A DNA stretch of 64,000 nt. Origin: Haliclystus octoradiatus. Its lineage: Eukaryota > Cnidaria > Staurozoa > Stauromedusae > Haliclystidae. This document shows, piece by piece, positions 10,601 to 20,807 of this stretch. The DNA is taken from assembly GCA_916610825.1 (NCBI GenBank), contig OU744446.1:18711959-18775958 (forward strand), read 5' to 3'. The translations under genes and the position numbers were made by a program. Within the stretch, counting starts at the first letter, position 1, and every line of letters starts with the position of its first letter. The notes beneath the pieces were generated by a model. The model was not told the origin of the DNA, made no database searches, and was given only the letters and a program-made list of their open reading frames with translations.

Positions 10601-11924
10601 ACTGGCAGAAGATATTACGCAACATATTAATTCTATTGTTTGTATCAATGCAGCTTCTATTACGTCAGAATGTCATCAACCTCAAGATGCTATGCTTTTA
10701 AAATTACAGAATGCTGCCTCTATTGATGATGAATATATTATGTTAAAAGAAATTATTTTAAAAGGTTTTCCAAATCAGCGTGACAAACTTCATCAAATTA
10801 TTCGTCACTATTGGAAACTACGTGAAGAGCTGTCAATCAATGATCAACTTATTCTACGAGGTCATCAGCTTTTAATTCCTAAAACTATGCGAAAAGAAGT
10901 TTTACATCGCCTGCATGATTCTCATCAAGGTGTTGTTCGTACCAAACGACGTGCTCGCAATGCTGTTTATTGGCCAGGTATGTCATCTGATATTACAAAT
11001 TTAGTTGAATCATGTGCAATTTGCCAATCTCATTTACCGAGTCAACAAAAAGAAACATTGATTCCTAGCTATATGCCTTATCGTCCTTTTGAAGATGTAA
11101 GTTCTGATTTATTTAGTCATTCTGGTCATCATTTTATGGTTTACGTTGATCGATTGTCTGGTTGGCCTGTAGTTTGCCGTTACGGTAAAACCGATCCAAC
11201 CTCTAATCTTATTATCAAAGACTTTAAAAAGATCTTTTCTGACACTGGTATACCTGTGCGTTTGCGGTCAGACAATGGACCTCAGTATAGTTCGCATGAA
11301 TTTACTAAATTTTTGAAAGACTGGAATGTTACCTACGATCCGTCTTCACCTCATTATCCTCAAAGTAATGGTCACGCGGAGGCAGGGGTAAAAGCTATGA
11401 AGAGTTTAATAATAAAATCCTTTGAGAATGCCAAATTTAATGAAGATCATTATTATGCCGGCCTGTTAGAGTGGCGTAACACTCCCAAATTTGATGGTTA
11501 TTCTCCTGCTGAAATCTTGTATGGTTTCCCATTACGTTCACTTATTCCTGCTCATAAGTCTGCATTCGCTCCTAAATGGCAAGCCCTTGCAGCATTAGTT
11601 GACGCCCACAATAAGCAAATGGACATTGTAATATCTAAATATAATAAACATGCAAAGGATCTACCAACACTGGCTATTGGCAACAAGGTCCGAATACAGG
11701 ACCCATCTTCTAAACTATGGACACATGTGGGAACAATTATTGAAACTTTGCCACATCGTAAATATCGTATTCAAATGCCAAGTGGTCGAATGTGGGTCAG
11801 AAATCGAAAGTTTTTACGTATTGATTCAACATTAGATATTCCTCCAACTGCAACAATTTCATCAGACATCCAAATACCAAGACGAAGTCATCGTACTCCT
11901 GTTGTACCAAATCGGTACAGTTAA
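7665..11924 (+). CDS. Gypsy Gag-Pol polyprotein (1419 aa, intact)
   Basis: One frame encodes the whole polyprotein. Residues 1-290 are a Gag-like region. Two zinc knuckles follow, starting at C299 (CKHCGKSNHDHDPQSC) and C321 (CHNCNKKGHIRPVC). The aspartic protease has DTGA at 393. Reverse transcriptase has LDAASGYW (D639) and VVDDIL (D701-D702). RNase H has HTDAS (D848) and later TDHKPL. Integrase has an HHCC zinc module (HRLHDSHQG and CAICQSH) and a DD35E triad at about D1148, D1203 (SDNGPQ) and E1239. These make the cDNA and insert it into chromosomes. No stop or frameshift is seen, and gag and pol are fused in one frame, so no frameshift signal is needed. Start at 7665 is about 100 bp after the primer-binding site. 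Family assignment is sure; activity is inferred. Confidence 0.95.
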   Translation: MPNKTPKSKARKKGNADVEPPVFDDNVNLAARMDSFEKRMERSLSAFMEQLTGLNTTTETVASVLPNASDDDSLVVESVPVSNIENSASGLRLSSAYPPPDKLSDNLTYGQFVDWRHQIDNYLLFTGLTRCPSQQQVSFLISRMTQETLDTVRLVLNVDQRTITTDTLLLKLDGYFKQKDNLRIRRAAFMHYSQGENEPFCAFYREKLKLFHLTDPCPHCHDRSLGDFIIEGLYDSEIRRKCRALDEGVSIHIIKKLCESEENARNEEVSRTAQVARVTNVPNKLRKKASDTKSNTVPCKHCGKSNHDHDPQSCWAKDKTCHNCNKKGHIRPVCRSDKVDINNVTNDVSHIIESVKLNAVSHTTPNVTSKCQHISLALSLTHRKQITVSGIPDTGAEVCVASDTLLTDNNIPLSRLNHTSDKLSATNGSPLEVLGVLHCRGILATYSTKMKIYICKGVSDFLIPTQNLIELGIIPATFPAPMASILRTVVQETPHVSSHKPHNLSENIRSQLLDEFSDVFNDTDQLKPMAGPPMHIYLKDDVTPYALSTPRKIPFAWQAEVKSTLDSMVAKGIIQLADDHPTDFVSPLVVVQKPNGKLRLCVDFTKLNQHVRRPVHPFKSPWDAVSNVPHTAKIFTTLDAASGYWQVPLDDVSCPLTTFLTPWGRYQYKRAVMGLVCAGDEYCRRGDEALANLPNLEKVVDDILIYNDSFEAHLTNVRNVLERCRQQCITLNPNKFIFGQESVDYVGFILSKDGISATPRRVEAITDFPAPTNISELRSFMGMVNQLGHFSKEVAHCSEPLRHLLSIRNEFIWTELHQNAFDSVKKTLVSPPVLKQFDINLPTELHTDASRTYGLGWSLLQLHDDNQWHLVDCGSRYLSDAESRYATIELELLAVTWAVIKCKLYLLGLHKFIVITDHKPLVPVINDFTLAAVENSRLQRLKEQLAPYSLIATWKRGKDHLIPDALSRAPVKNPTDEDQLAEDITQHINSIVCINAASITSECHQPQDAMLLKLQNAASIDDEYIMLKEIILKGFPNQRDKLHQIIRHYWKLREELSINDQLILRGHQLLIPKTMRKEVLHRLHDSHQGVVRTKRRARNAVYWPGMSSDITNLVESCAICQSHLPSQQKETLIPSYMPYRPFEDVSSDLFSHSGHHFMVYVDRLSGWPVVCRYGKTDPTSNLIIKDFKKIFSDTGIPVRLRSDNGPQYSSHEFTKFLKDWNVTYDPSSPHYPQSNGHAEAGVKAMKSLIIKSFENAKFNEDHYYAGLLEWRNTPKFDGYSPAEILYGFPLRSLIPAHKSAFAPKWQALAALVDAHNKQMDIVISKYNKHAKDLPTLAIGNKVRIQDPSSKLWTHVGTIIETLPHRKYRIQMPSGRMWVRNRKFLRIDSTLDIPPTATISSDIQIPRRSHRTPVVPNRYS

Positions 11925-12201
11925 CTTCTTAACAATAATTATGATTTGTTATTGACGTTTAATGACTTTTTTGTTGTTGTGTGTATCTATAGTTCTGTTT
12001 ACAGCTTTGATACCACGATAGTATGATATTGCCATACTAAAACATTATTAGTAGTTGACATTCAAATTCAATATACCTTCTTTATGTTAATTCTACTTTA
12101 TTTTTCATTCATGCTTTTGTTCGTTTATTACCAGTACAATTTTAATGAATTCTTAAAATTCCCATATCGATAAAAATCTTTAGTTTCTTAATCAAAACTC
12201 C

Positions 12202-12214
12202 CAAAAGGGGGAGA
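12202..12214 (+). promoter_or_regulatory. Polypurine tract of the Gypsy element
   Basis: The purine run aaaagggggaga lies directly before the 3' LTR, where plus-strand DNA synthesis starts. Confidence 0.8.
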
Positions 12215-12290
12215 TGTTATATATGTGTTAACTAACACCTTGTATCTAGCGTAACCATGATCAAGGGTCATATTATATTGAGACATCACA
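12215..12290 (+). repeat. 3' LTR (76 bp) of the Gypsy element
   Basis: Identical by eye to the 5' LTR and followed by the gacca duplication. Confidence 0.93.
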
Positions 12291-12388
12291 GACCAAATTA
12301 CTAATTTTTCTATTCTTGATGCGCAAGTTTTAGATGTAATTATCGTTTTCAACATTCAGTAGACAAGTTATTTCTCAGTGTTATCACT

Positions 12389-14047
12389 TTGCTTACTTTC
12401 TATTTTATCAAAACTTCTGGATCAGTTGAAATGCAACACAATTTAGAAAGACTGAAAATATCGACATGTTCTGGTAACATTAAAGATTATCCTTCGTGGA
12501 AAATAAGATTTGAACACGCAATGGTAAAATATCAACAAGACAGCGAGGAACAATTACAAAGATTACAAGGAGTGTTAAATGAACATTGTGAAATCAAAAG
12601 AGATGTATTGGCGTGTTCTACTATAGAAGCAGCGTGGAAGATATTAGAAAATAGATATGGTGACATCAATGAATTGATCTCATTATTACTCAAGGATATC
12701 AAAGATTATAGTCGACTTAAAAATACGGATTACAAGACATTGAGAAAATATGCAAGTGCTGTTAGGTTATTCGTAACTCGTATGGAAGAGTTAGGGCATG
12801 GAGAAGAGGTAAAATGTATATACCTATTTAATGATTTATTAAGCAAGCTAGAACCTAGCGATCAAGCATTATATTGCTATAACATGAATGTAAAAGATAT
12901 AAGTGAAAATGTTAATTCATTACTAGAGTGGATAGAGCTGCAAGCTAAATGCCGTGCTAGAGGACAACCAACGGAAATGCAGTCACGTCAATACGGCAAT
13001 AACAAGGTGAATATCGTTACAGCTATTTCCTCCCCTATTGGTAACTCCAGCAATGCGATTAACAATTACAGACAATGCCTTGCAGGATGTGAATCAAAAC
13101 ATCCTTTGATTGAATGCTCTGTTTTTACTGGACATAATATTAATGATAGAAAACAAATTATAACGGATGCAAATGCTTGCTTCAATTGTTTAAAACAGGG
13201 ACATTTCACAAGTGAATGTTACAATAAATCACGCTGCAGTACATGTGGACGAAAGCATTACGATTTATTGCATGAGGTGGAGGCTTTTTCTAACTCCACA
13301 GAAACAGGTTTTAAAATGCAGAATAATGTACACAATGATGAGACAAATATACTGCTACCAATTATGAGGATTAATGTGCTAGACGGAGAAGGTAATCCTA
13401 GAGAAGCGATAGCCTTGATTGATTCTGGAAGTACACAGACAATGATAAGTAAGGAATTTGTTAGAAAATTAAATATACAAGGTAAAATGAAAACTCTAAC
13501 ATATATCGTTGCGGGGGATGAGAAAAAGATTGAACAATCAAAATATTACAACATTGAAATATCACCAATTAATAAAATAAAACAAAGGTATGCTGTTGGT
13601 TGTTATGAGCTCAAGCAGCCTTGCGCACCAGCTACGGTAATAAATAGAAAGCATTTGGAGGAACAAAATAATTTGCATTTTATAGCACCACATACTTATT
13701 GTTCAGGAGGAAATATAAATTTTCTAATTGGCACAGACCTTCCAGTGGCTCACGAGGACATTGAAACAAAAAGTGCTTCTTTGGCATTAGCTAAACGCTC
13801 AGTGTTTGGATGGACAGTTATTGGTAAACTCAATAGAGAGAATGAAAATGCTACAAATATAACAATAAGTTCAATTTCTATTGAAAAGTCGAAACTGGCA
13901 GAATTGAATGAAATTGAATATCAAATTAATGAAACTATAGTAAAATTAAATCAAATGAAAATTGAAGTCGTAAAAAATATAAGGGAAAATATTCGAACAC
14001 TTGAAAAATACTACAGAGAGGCAAAGCCAGAAAAAAAATGGATTTGA
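12389..14047 (+). CDS. BEL/Pao-type Gag-protease ORF lacking reverse transcriptase
   Basis: The 552-aa frame begins at 12389, or more probably at the second Met at 12431. It has a Gag region of the DUF1759 type (YPSWKIRFEHA, AWKILENRYGD, LLSKLEPSD), a CCHC knuckle CFNCLKQGHFTSEC at about residue 264, a second Cys/His motif CSTCGRKHYDLLH, and a DUF1758-type aspartic protease with ALIDSGSTQTMIS (D345). It then has LIGTDLP and the FGWTVIG signature that usually precedes reverse transcriptase. The chain instead ends in a Lys/Glu-rich, probably coiled tail, with no RT, RNase H or integrase after it. No paired LTRs were recognised. It is either an internally deleted copy or a gag-pro-only derivative relying on other elements. 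Confidence 0.85.
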   Translation: MLTFYFIKTSGSVEMQHNLERLKISTCSGNIKDYPSWKIRFEHAMVKYQQDSEEQLQRLQGVLNEHCEIKRDVLACSTIEAAWKILENRYGDINELISLLLKDIKDYSRLKNTDYKTLRKYASAVRLFVTRMEELGHGEEVKCIYLFNDLLSKLEPSDQALYCYNMNVKDISENVNSLLEWIELQAKCRARGQPTEMQSRQYGNNKVNIVTAISSPIGNSSNAINNYRQCLAGCESKHPLIECSVFTGHNINDRKQIITDANACFNCLKQGHFTSECYNKSRCSTCGRKHYDLLHEVEAFSNSTETGFKMQNNVHNDETNILLPIMRINVLDGEGNPREAIALIDSGSTQTMISKEFVRKLNIQGKMKTLTYIVAGDEKKIEQSKYYNIEISPINKIKQRYAVGCYELKQPCAPATVINRKHLEEQNNLHFIAPHTYCSGGNINFLIGTDLPVAHEDIETKSASLALAKRSVFGWTVIGKLNRENENATNITISSISIEKSKLAELNEIEYQINETIVKLNQMKIEVVKNIRENIRTLEKYYREAKPEKKWI

Positions 14048-14259
14048 TGACAAAAGTGAATAAAGATGAAATTAATCCAGATAAGTCAATGTTCTCTCTA
14101 CCTAGTCCAACAATTATTAGTAACCAATCAAAAGAAGAAAAGAAAATATTTTGTACATTTGAAAAAGTCACACCATATGAAAATAAAATGTACCATAATA
14201 TTCCGCAAATGAAACGAAATAGACCATATGGATCATGTAATAATGTCGCTCCTCACTAA
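14038..14259 (+). pseudogene. Short ORF following the BEL Gag-protease frame
   Basis: A 73-aa frame overlaps the end of the BEL frame by a few bases. It is Lys/Asn-rich and ends RNRPYGSCNNVAPH. No domain is recognised. It may be residual pol or spacer of the deleted BEL element. An AATAAA signal follows at about 14325. Confidence 0.35.
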
Positions 14260-14399
14260 GAGACTGTTGTTCCGGTGCTAAGGGTGAGTGTTTCGTACGT
14301 CATAAGACTGTGTAAGATAACGTTAAATAAATATTCATTTACGCAATTAAAAGTTAGTGTTTAATATAGTCTTGAAAGAAATCAAGTAATATATGTTGT

Positions 14400-14841
14400 T
14401 TATTGTTATGCTGAACTGATATTCTCTTTGTGTCAAATACTCTGTCCGAACGATTAATTGAACTAAATCGGAGAGTGCGATACAGTAACTAATTTCTTTA
14501 ACAGCTGCTGGTAGTAACCAAGTGCATTTTACTTGAGCACACGAAAGTTTGTCGTGTATCCTATTCCAAACTTCGACGTAAAAAAAATGCTTGCTACGTG
14601 TGAGCACACCTCACCCAAACCAGTTTTATGTGCAATCCAGTTTTATAGCTTCGACAGGAGGAGCTATCTCCATCAAACTTTACTTCAGGAATAAGAATCG
14701 GATCGACACCAATAACAGCAATATTTTGCAAATAGCGTTCCCTCACATGTTTATCTAACTTCTGAGCATAATCAGATAAGGTATATCGTTAGATAAGTCG
14801 CAATTTTGATCAATAGTTTCGTTAGTTCCTTCATACGCCAT
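14400..14841 (-). pseudogene. Fragment of the transposon's YqaJ-type second protein
   Basis: Read on the minus strand from ATG 14841, the start MAYEGTNETIDQN shifts frame near 14786 and continues as LSDYAQKLDKH, RYLQNIAVIGVDPILIPEV and KFDGDSS (to about 14630). A further jump leads to RSKHFFYVEVWNRIHDKL and SCAQVKCTWLLP (about 14490-14600). From memory of this family these are pieces of the N-terminus and the region near the SWIM zinc finger of the YqaJ-nuclease protein carried by THAP transposons. It is convergent with the transposase, as in intact ISL2EU elements. Most of the gene, including the nuclease, is deleted. The match is from recall, not a search. Confidence 0.65.
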
Positions 14842-14903
14842 TGCTAACAGAAGAAGAGTGGGAACACAAACATGATGGCCGCCGCACAATTTGCGAGGGC
14901 GTG

Positions 14904-14925
14904 TGACGTCAGAGGAAAACGCTCT
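14904..14925. repeat. Right terminal inverted repeat of the THAP transposon
   Basis: Ends ggaaaacgctct at 14925, the reverse complement of the left end at 5673-5684. Confidence 0.6.
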
Positions 14926-14949
14926 ATTATGACAAAGCAAAGCAAAAGA

Positions 14950-16030
14950 GGTATTTATCATTTGAAATTCACTATTCAACAAGTAAGATAATTGTTACTT
15001 GGACAGCTGGCATGCCAGAAATCCAAATGATACACTTTGACAAATTTCGTTATCAACTGCAGGAGCGACAAAACATCAACAATCCTAGTCCTGAAAATGC
15101 CACGAATAGCGCCAGCATTTTATCTGGTGTCCATTGTAATGAGATAATATCACATTGTGATCCCAATCTGAAAAGTAATTCCTACTACATATATCTACAC
15201 GAAGAATGTTTCACAGATTGCAATGGGGTGTCTATCACATGTGACAAAGCTTTACTTTTAGCTCGTTTTCAAGGTCTCACTGTCAACTGCTTATCATGTT
15301 CTGCCAATTGTTCTTCATCAAACAATTCACAATTTCAACAAATCCAGAAAACTGAAGAGCTAATAAAAACATTATAACGCATCGCTGATGTCAATAAAGA
15401 AGGAGTAATTACAGAACCAATGATTGAGAAAACATATGCAAATGTAGCTAGGCTTGGTGAACAACAACAAATGCATGAAAGAGTTATTCACCATCTCAAA
15501 CCAAAGCATGATAAACAATGTAATGTGATTGTTCATGGTCTGGCGTGCACAAATGAAACAAACAACACAAAATTTGAGGAGATGATAAATTTAGTAGATG
15601 AAATTAACTGGCTTCCAATCAAACACCTTGCTGAATTACGCACTGTTTGCACAGCTCGTCAGTCAGCGCTTGGATTGTATGGATCCACCATGGAATGTTT
15701 ATTTAAGAAATCTAATTCAAGGTACGATACCCGAAAAAACTGTATACGGTTCCACAAGTTAATACCGACCGTGGCAAGAGATCGTTCTCCTTTCGTGGTG
15801 CAGAGCTACTTAATAAATATAATCAATTTGAACACTATAGTAAAATGAAATATAAAAATGAAATTAAAACAGTCTTAAAACAACAGAAATATAACTATTC
15901 TATAGCGTAATCAATTTGTCAGACATCAAGAATCAACTGCATTTATCTGAATCTTACTTTTACTTGTAATTAATTATAAAAGCCTAGAAAACATTTTATT
16001 AAGTTGTTTATATGTCTTAAATATACTAAT
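14950..16030 (+). pseudogene. LINE copy A: ORF1-like part joined to the ORF2 C-terminus
   Basis: Frame 15012-15377 and its continuation 15420-15848 contain EELIKTL, MIEKTYANVARLGEQQQ and KQCNVIVHGLACTNETNNTK, which resemble LINE ORF1 linker and RRM-like regions. From about 15690 the frame changes character to FKKSNSRYDTRKNCIRFH and VARDRSPFVVQSYLINI, which resemble the C-terminal end of a CR1/L2-like ORF2. Endonuclease and most of RT are absent, so this is an internally deleted copy. It ends in five TATC units at 16031-16050, like the other LINE pieces downstream. Confidence 0.6.
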
Positions 16031-16050
16031 ATCTATCTATCTATCTATCT
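16031..16050. repeat. (TATC)5 junction between LINE copies A and B
   Basis: Five perfect tetranucleotide units separate the 3' end of LINE A from the 5' end of LINE B. Confidence 0.9.
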
Positions 16051-16219
16051 GTTCTGTCTGTGTGCTTCAAGGAGAGAAGACGTGTACCATTTTGTGGTGG
16101 AAATTAATCACGTTAAATTGTTTTAAACTGTGAGTTTTGTAAAAGAAATTTATTGACATTAATACTGCATTGTTATATCTACGTTATCTATCTTTTGAGC
16201 AACGTTTGTAAATAAGAAG

Positions 16220-17509
16220 ATGCCTAACTTAGATCAACATAAGCCTGTAAGAGAAACAGAAATTAAGATTTCTGAAATTACCGAACACACCAGAGGTCCA
16301 CAAGAAGCTATTTTCAATCTATCCTTCACTACATCTCACATTCAACATGTGAAAGATTCAATTATAGAAGTTTATTCAACGCATGGCTATACATACTCAG
16401 TTCATGACCCAAAAACCAAACAAGCAAAAGAGATAGTTACGATATTTACTGATGTGAAAAAGAAAACAAAATGTCTTGCCTTTACTCTTTATAAAACAGG
16501 AAAAGTCGTAGTTGGAGGCTGTGGTAAGACTGTGGATCTCCATGAGTTTAAACTCAAATACTTTTCCGTTATAAAAGAACTGCTACTTGCTTCCAATGTA
16601 GATGTTGTTTCAAAAGTTGCTACACGTGAAAATGAAATAAACCATATTAACGGCGCCATCTTGGATTCTACAAATCAAGAAATTACCAGCCCTTCTGTAA
16701 ACGATGACGTCATACAATCTACTGTTTCTTTGGAAACTCCTAAACGCATCTCACTTATAAATCGGTTTACGTCTGGATTAAGTAAAAATAGATCTGCTAT
16801 GTCACAATCAAATCTTTTACAATCCTACATTGATGAATTACAAGGCCATATGAATGCGCAACAATCCCAAATCAGCAGCCTTGTTTCCATGGTAACAAAA
16901 TTAGAAACAAAAATAAATACAATTACGGAAGAAAATCAAGAAATGCGAATTGAATTATCATTATTTAAGGCTCGGAACAGCAAACAAATTGAAGATCTAT
17001 CATCATCGAAGTCGAAGGAATTCCAAAACCAATCAGAAGAGCCTGAACCCAGTTATCTTGTTAACTTGACGTATCAAATAAATAAGGAACAAAACATTTC
17101 AATCTGAAAGGAAAGCAAATGTTGTAATTTCGGGTCTTGAAGAAGATGACTCATACAATGATACAGAGTTGGTTGAAGAAGTTATACGAGAGATTGGTGT
17201 AGACATAAACCACATTCCTATGACAGTTGAAAGGGTTGGTGAAAAACGTGAAGGTAAGGTGCAACCTATTATTGTAAAGTTAACACCCAACAAAAAATGG
17301 GAACTAATCAAAGCAGAAAGCTGCGAGAAAATCCTCAACGAGTAAATGTGTATATTTCACCCGATTTGACTCAAAATGAAAGAAAAGCGGCTTATGAGCT
17401 TAGATCAAAATTACGCCAAATAAGATTAAAGAACCCGACAAAACAGTATCAAATCAAATCTGGAAGTATTATTGAACTTTACCCAAATCCTTCAACCCCA
17501 TCAAATTGA
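16220..17509 (+). pseudogene. LINE B ORF1 (RRM/coiled-coil type), two frameshifts
   Basis: Frame 16220-17107 gives an N-terminal region (residues 1-200), then a coiled-coil stretch around residues 205-260 (NLLQSYIDELQGHMNAQQS, VTKLETKINTITEENQEM). Near 17100 the frame shifts to ERKANVVISGLEEDD and HIPMTVERVGEKREGK, an RRM-like fold seen in LINE ORF1 proteins. Near 17320 it shifts again to NPQRVNVYISPDLTQNER, KLRQIRLKNPTKQYQIK, the usual C-terminal domain. ORF1 proteins coat LINE RNA and act as chaperones. The product is broken here. Confidence 0.75.
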
Positions 17510-17518
17510 CTGCACACA

Positions 17519-18157
17519 ATGGACCTTTTAGAGTTATCAACATGTTTATGGAATATTGAAGGAATAAATGGACTTTTAAATATTTCTCCTGAAACTGATC
17601 CTTTTTTATCGACAGATATTGTTCTCTTAACTGAAACTTTTTTATTAGAATGTCCAGACAATTTTACAAAATATTATTCATTTTCTTCTAACGCATCTCC
17701 GCCAACTGGAAATGGTACTTGCCCAAGAGGAGGTATTTTAATTTTATGTAAAAGTTTTTTAGAGCCCAAAGAAATTATACAAAACAGTACTTACATTGGC
17801 ATTTCAACAAAGTACTGTAATATATTTTGTTTTTATTTTCCTCCAAATGTACACATTTCTACTATACTATATGATATTTCATCAGCTTCAAGTGCTGTGC
17901 CAAAAGAACTACCATCCTTAATCTTTGGAGATTTTAACTGTAGAATTGATTCCACAAACCGTGGTGCTCAACTTGTTGAGTTCTTGCATCAAACTGGTAT
18001 TTTCCTAATAAATGATCCTAAAGAATATACATACATTTCATCAAACGGAAATAGTACAATTGACCTTGTTTTTAGCAACACCGCCTTCACAGATGTCAAG
18101 CAACACAGTATTGTAAAAGGATGCCAGATAAAACATCAAAGAGTCCTGACAACCTAG
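17519..18157 (+). pseudogene. LINE B ORF2, endonuclease part
   Basis: From 17519 the frame encodes an AP-type endonuclease: STCLWNIEGI at the start, VLLTETFL (catalytic Glu), FGDFNCRID and NGNSTIDLVFSN (the Asp and Asn/Ser motifs). This nuclease nicks target DNA to prime reverse transcription. The frame breaks at 18157; the linker between nuclease and RT picks up in another frame at 18273. Confidence 0.85.
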
Positions 18158-18272
18158 AGCCTCAAACAAATAAACCAAGACCAAGAACAGCATCAAAAAG
18201 CTGCAACGAAAAGTCAACACAGAGCTACTTATTAAGCATCCAAACTTAGAACTAGCAGAGAAAGCTATTGAA

Positions 18273-20309
18273 ATGGAAGATATAGAAAATGCTCTTAAAT
18301 TAATAAAATCAGCACTCACTGAATGTTTCCCTGAAATCAAAGAAACCCATCACTATAATAAACCTTGGTTTGATATTGAATGCAGAGAAAAGAAAAAATC
18401 AGTATTGCATCTACTTGACAAAATTATGAGAGGTTCAGGAAATCAGATACTTCGAGATCAATATTGTACAGAGAGGAAAAGTTATCGCTCACTTTTGATG
18501 TCAAAAAAGGCCATATATAACGAAAATCAAATTTTAAGAACTATTGAACTTTCTATCAAAAAGCCTTGGCTCTTGTTCAAAACCGCCATTCCAAAAAATC
18601 AGTACCAATTTCACATGAACACATTCTTAGTCATTTTAAAAATCTATACGATCCTTACAACAAACCACCAACTTTCAACTTAGATTCATTAAATATTCTT
18701 GTAGATGATTGGTTTAATGAATTGTTTCAAGAAGACGAAGTTCTACAAGCTATATTGCAAACCTCAACTCGTAAAGCAGCAGGACTTGATAACATTACTA
18801 ACGAACACTTAATACTTTCTCTTGATCAGCTACTTCCTTTATGGACATCTTTGTTCAATCTATGCCTCAAACTTGGAACTATACCTAATAACTGGAACAG
18901 AAGCAGAGTAATTCTACTGCATAAAGGTAAAGGTGTAAAAATTGACCCTAATAATTACCGTGGCATTTCCTTACTCTGTTGCCCCCTCAAAGTTTTAACA
19001 AGTCTCATAAACAGTAGAATCAAACCAAATTGCTTTCATTTAATTCCACCAGAGCAATTTGGCTTCCAAGAAGAAAAAAATACGTTACAACCATTACAGC
19101 TATTGATAGACTCTATCAAAGACCAATTTTCTAAATCATCCACACCTAGATCCACTTATTGCTGTTTTGTAGACTTTACTAAAGCATTTGACAATGTAAA
19201 TCGTGACATTCTAGTTCAGAAAATGAAGAACACTTTTGGTTTAGATGGATTGCTTCTTCGTCTTATTTGTTCACTTTTAAAAGGAAATGAGATTTTTATT
19301 GACGATGGTATAAAGCTATCTACACAAATTATTCAAAACCACGGTGTTGTCCAGGAAGATTGTCTTTCGCCAACCCTATTTAACATTTATCTTTCCGACT
19401 TGGCTGAAGTTCTACGTAATATACCAAATCTAAGTTTTTCATGTTTTGCTGATGATCTTGTTTATTACTCCCCTGACAAAGAAGCTGTACAGGATGGTTT
19501 AAATATTTTGCAAACATGGTGTCACACAAATGCATTAGAAGTCAACCTGAAAAAGACCAAAATGATGAAATTCCGCAAAAGTGGCACTATCAGCAAAAGA
19601 GACATTTCCATATACAATAAGGAAAGTGTGGAATTTGTTAAAAGCTATGAATGTCTTGGTGTTATTTTACAACAATCGTTAACCTTTACTTTACATCTAA
19701 GGAACAAGTTACTTAAATGCATTCTCACAATAGGTGCTATACCACATTTAAAGAAAGTCTCTCTTCAAACATCGCTAAATATTTTTGACATGAAAATCTC
19801 TCCGATGGTTACTTATGCTTTTCCAGTCATTGCACCATTTATCACAGCAAACCAATTCCTCTACCTTGATCGTATCAAAGCTACATATCTCAAACGTGCC
19901 CTTGGAGCCCATATCTGCTTCAAATACTTTAATTTACATATTTACAAACACTAACCTTCTAACAAAAGATATTGAACATTTGTTCCCTTTTAATTTTGAA
20001 GAACTTTCAAAATGTTTTGAAAACCGCAAAAATAAAATAGTTGAAGTATTCCAAAAAGGGTATGGAGTCGCCCCTGCCTTACAATCATCTGATTGGTAAG
20101 CAGCAAATCAATTAAATCGAAACTACATCATCCGCTTGTCAATCCATGGCTTTCACCATCTTATCTGTACAAATAATATTTTTCATGATCCTGACGATAA
20201 TTGCCTATGTAAAGAGTGTGGTGATTCAGCAAATGATCGATATCATATTTTACATTACCAACAAATATCATCATATATACAATTTGTAAAAGCCACAGAA
20301 CAAAATTGA
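18273..20309 (+). pseudogene. LINE B ORF2, reverse transcriptase and C-terminal zinc motif
   Basis: Pieces 18273-18683, 18566-19954 and 19815-20309 lie in shifting frames. RT motifs include RKAAGLDNITNEHL, VILLHKGKG, NNYRGISLLCCPLKV, QFGFQEEKNTLQPL, FVDFTKAFDNVN (first catalytic Asp), GVVQEDCLSPTLFNIYLSDL and the FADDLVYYS box near 19445. A TAA at 20097 interrupts the last frame, and the end carries CLCKECGDSANDRYHI, a Cys/His motif shared with copy C. Frameshifts near 18600 and 19935 plus the stop make it a pseudogene. Confidence 0.88.
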
Positions 20310-20563
20310 CTATTGATATCTTGAATAATCTAAATTGTCTATTAAATTTTCAAAAATATATCAAATCAATAACAAAATAATAATTGACATAAATTATTAG
20401 CAGCATATTATGAATTACAGAATATTATATATGATATATATTCACATTAACTGAATAAAAGCAAATCAGAACAATCATATGCAAAATTAAACTAGACTAT
20501 ACTCATAAATAACTCATGTATTACAACAAATATTTATCTTGAATTGAGATGCAAATATATCAA

Positions 20564-20807
<244 letters not shown>

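Larger units (their letters stand above)
7482..12295 (+). mobile_element. Full-length mag-like Ty3/Gypsy retrotransposon with 5-bp TSD
   Basis: Two identical 76-bp LTRs (7487-7562 and 12215-12290) begin TG and end CA. They are flanked by the 5-bp direct repeat gacca (7482-7486 and 12291-12295). A primer-binding site beginning TGGCGCAGTTG follows the 5' LTR at once, and a purine tract (aaaagggggaga) abuts the 3' LTR. The single long ORF is intact. Identical LTRs plus an intact ORF point to a recent insertion. Very short LTRs are known in the mag lineage of Gypsy elements. The element sits inside the older THAP transposon. Confidence 0.93.
5673..14925. mobile_element. Decayed ISL2EU-type (THAP-DDE + YqaJ) DNA transposon, with nested insertions
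   Basis: The left end (agagcgttttcccctacgtc from 5673) and the reverse complement of the right end (agagcgttttcctctgacgtc ending at 14925) match for about 20 bases. Both are followed inward by sequence running into a 'gccatcatgtttg'-like block, so they read as the two termini of one family. Between them, in the order known for ISL2EU elements, lie a THAP plus DDE_Tnp_4 transposase on the + strand and a convergent YqaJ-type gene on the - strand. The two halves are separated by a Gypsy element and a BEL segment. A target-site duplication could not be shown with certainty, so the two ends might come from two copies. Confidence 0.65.
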
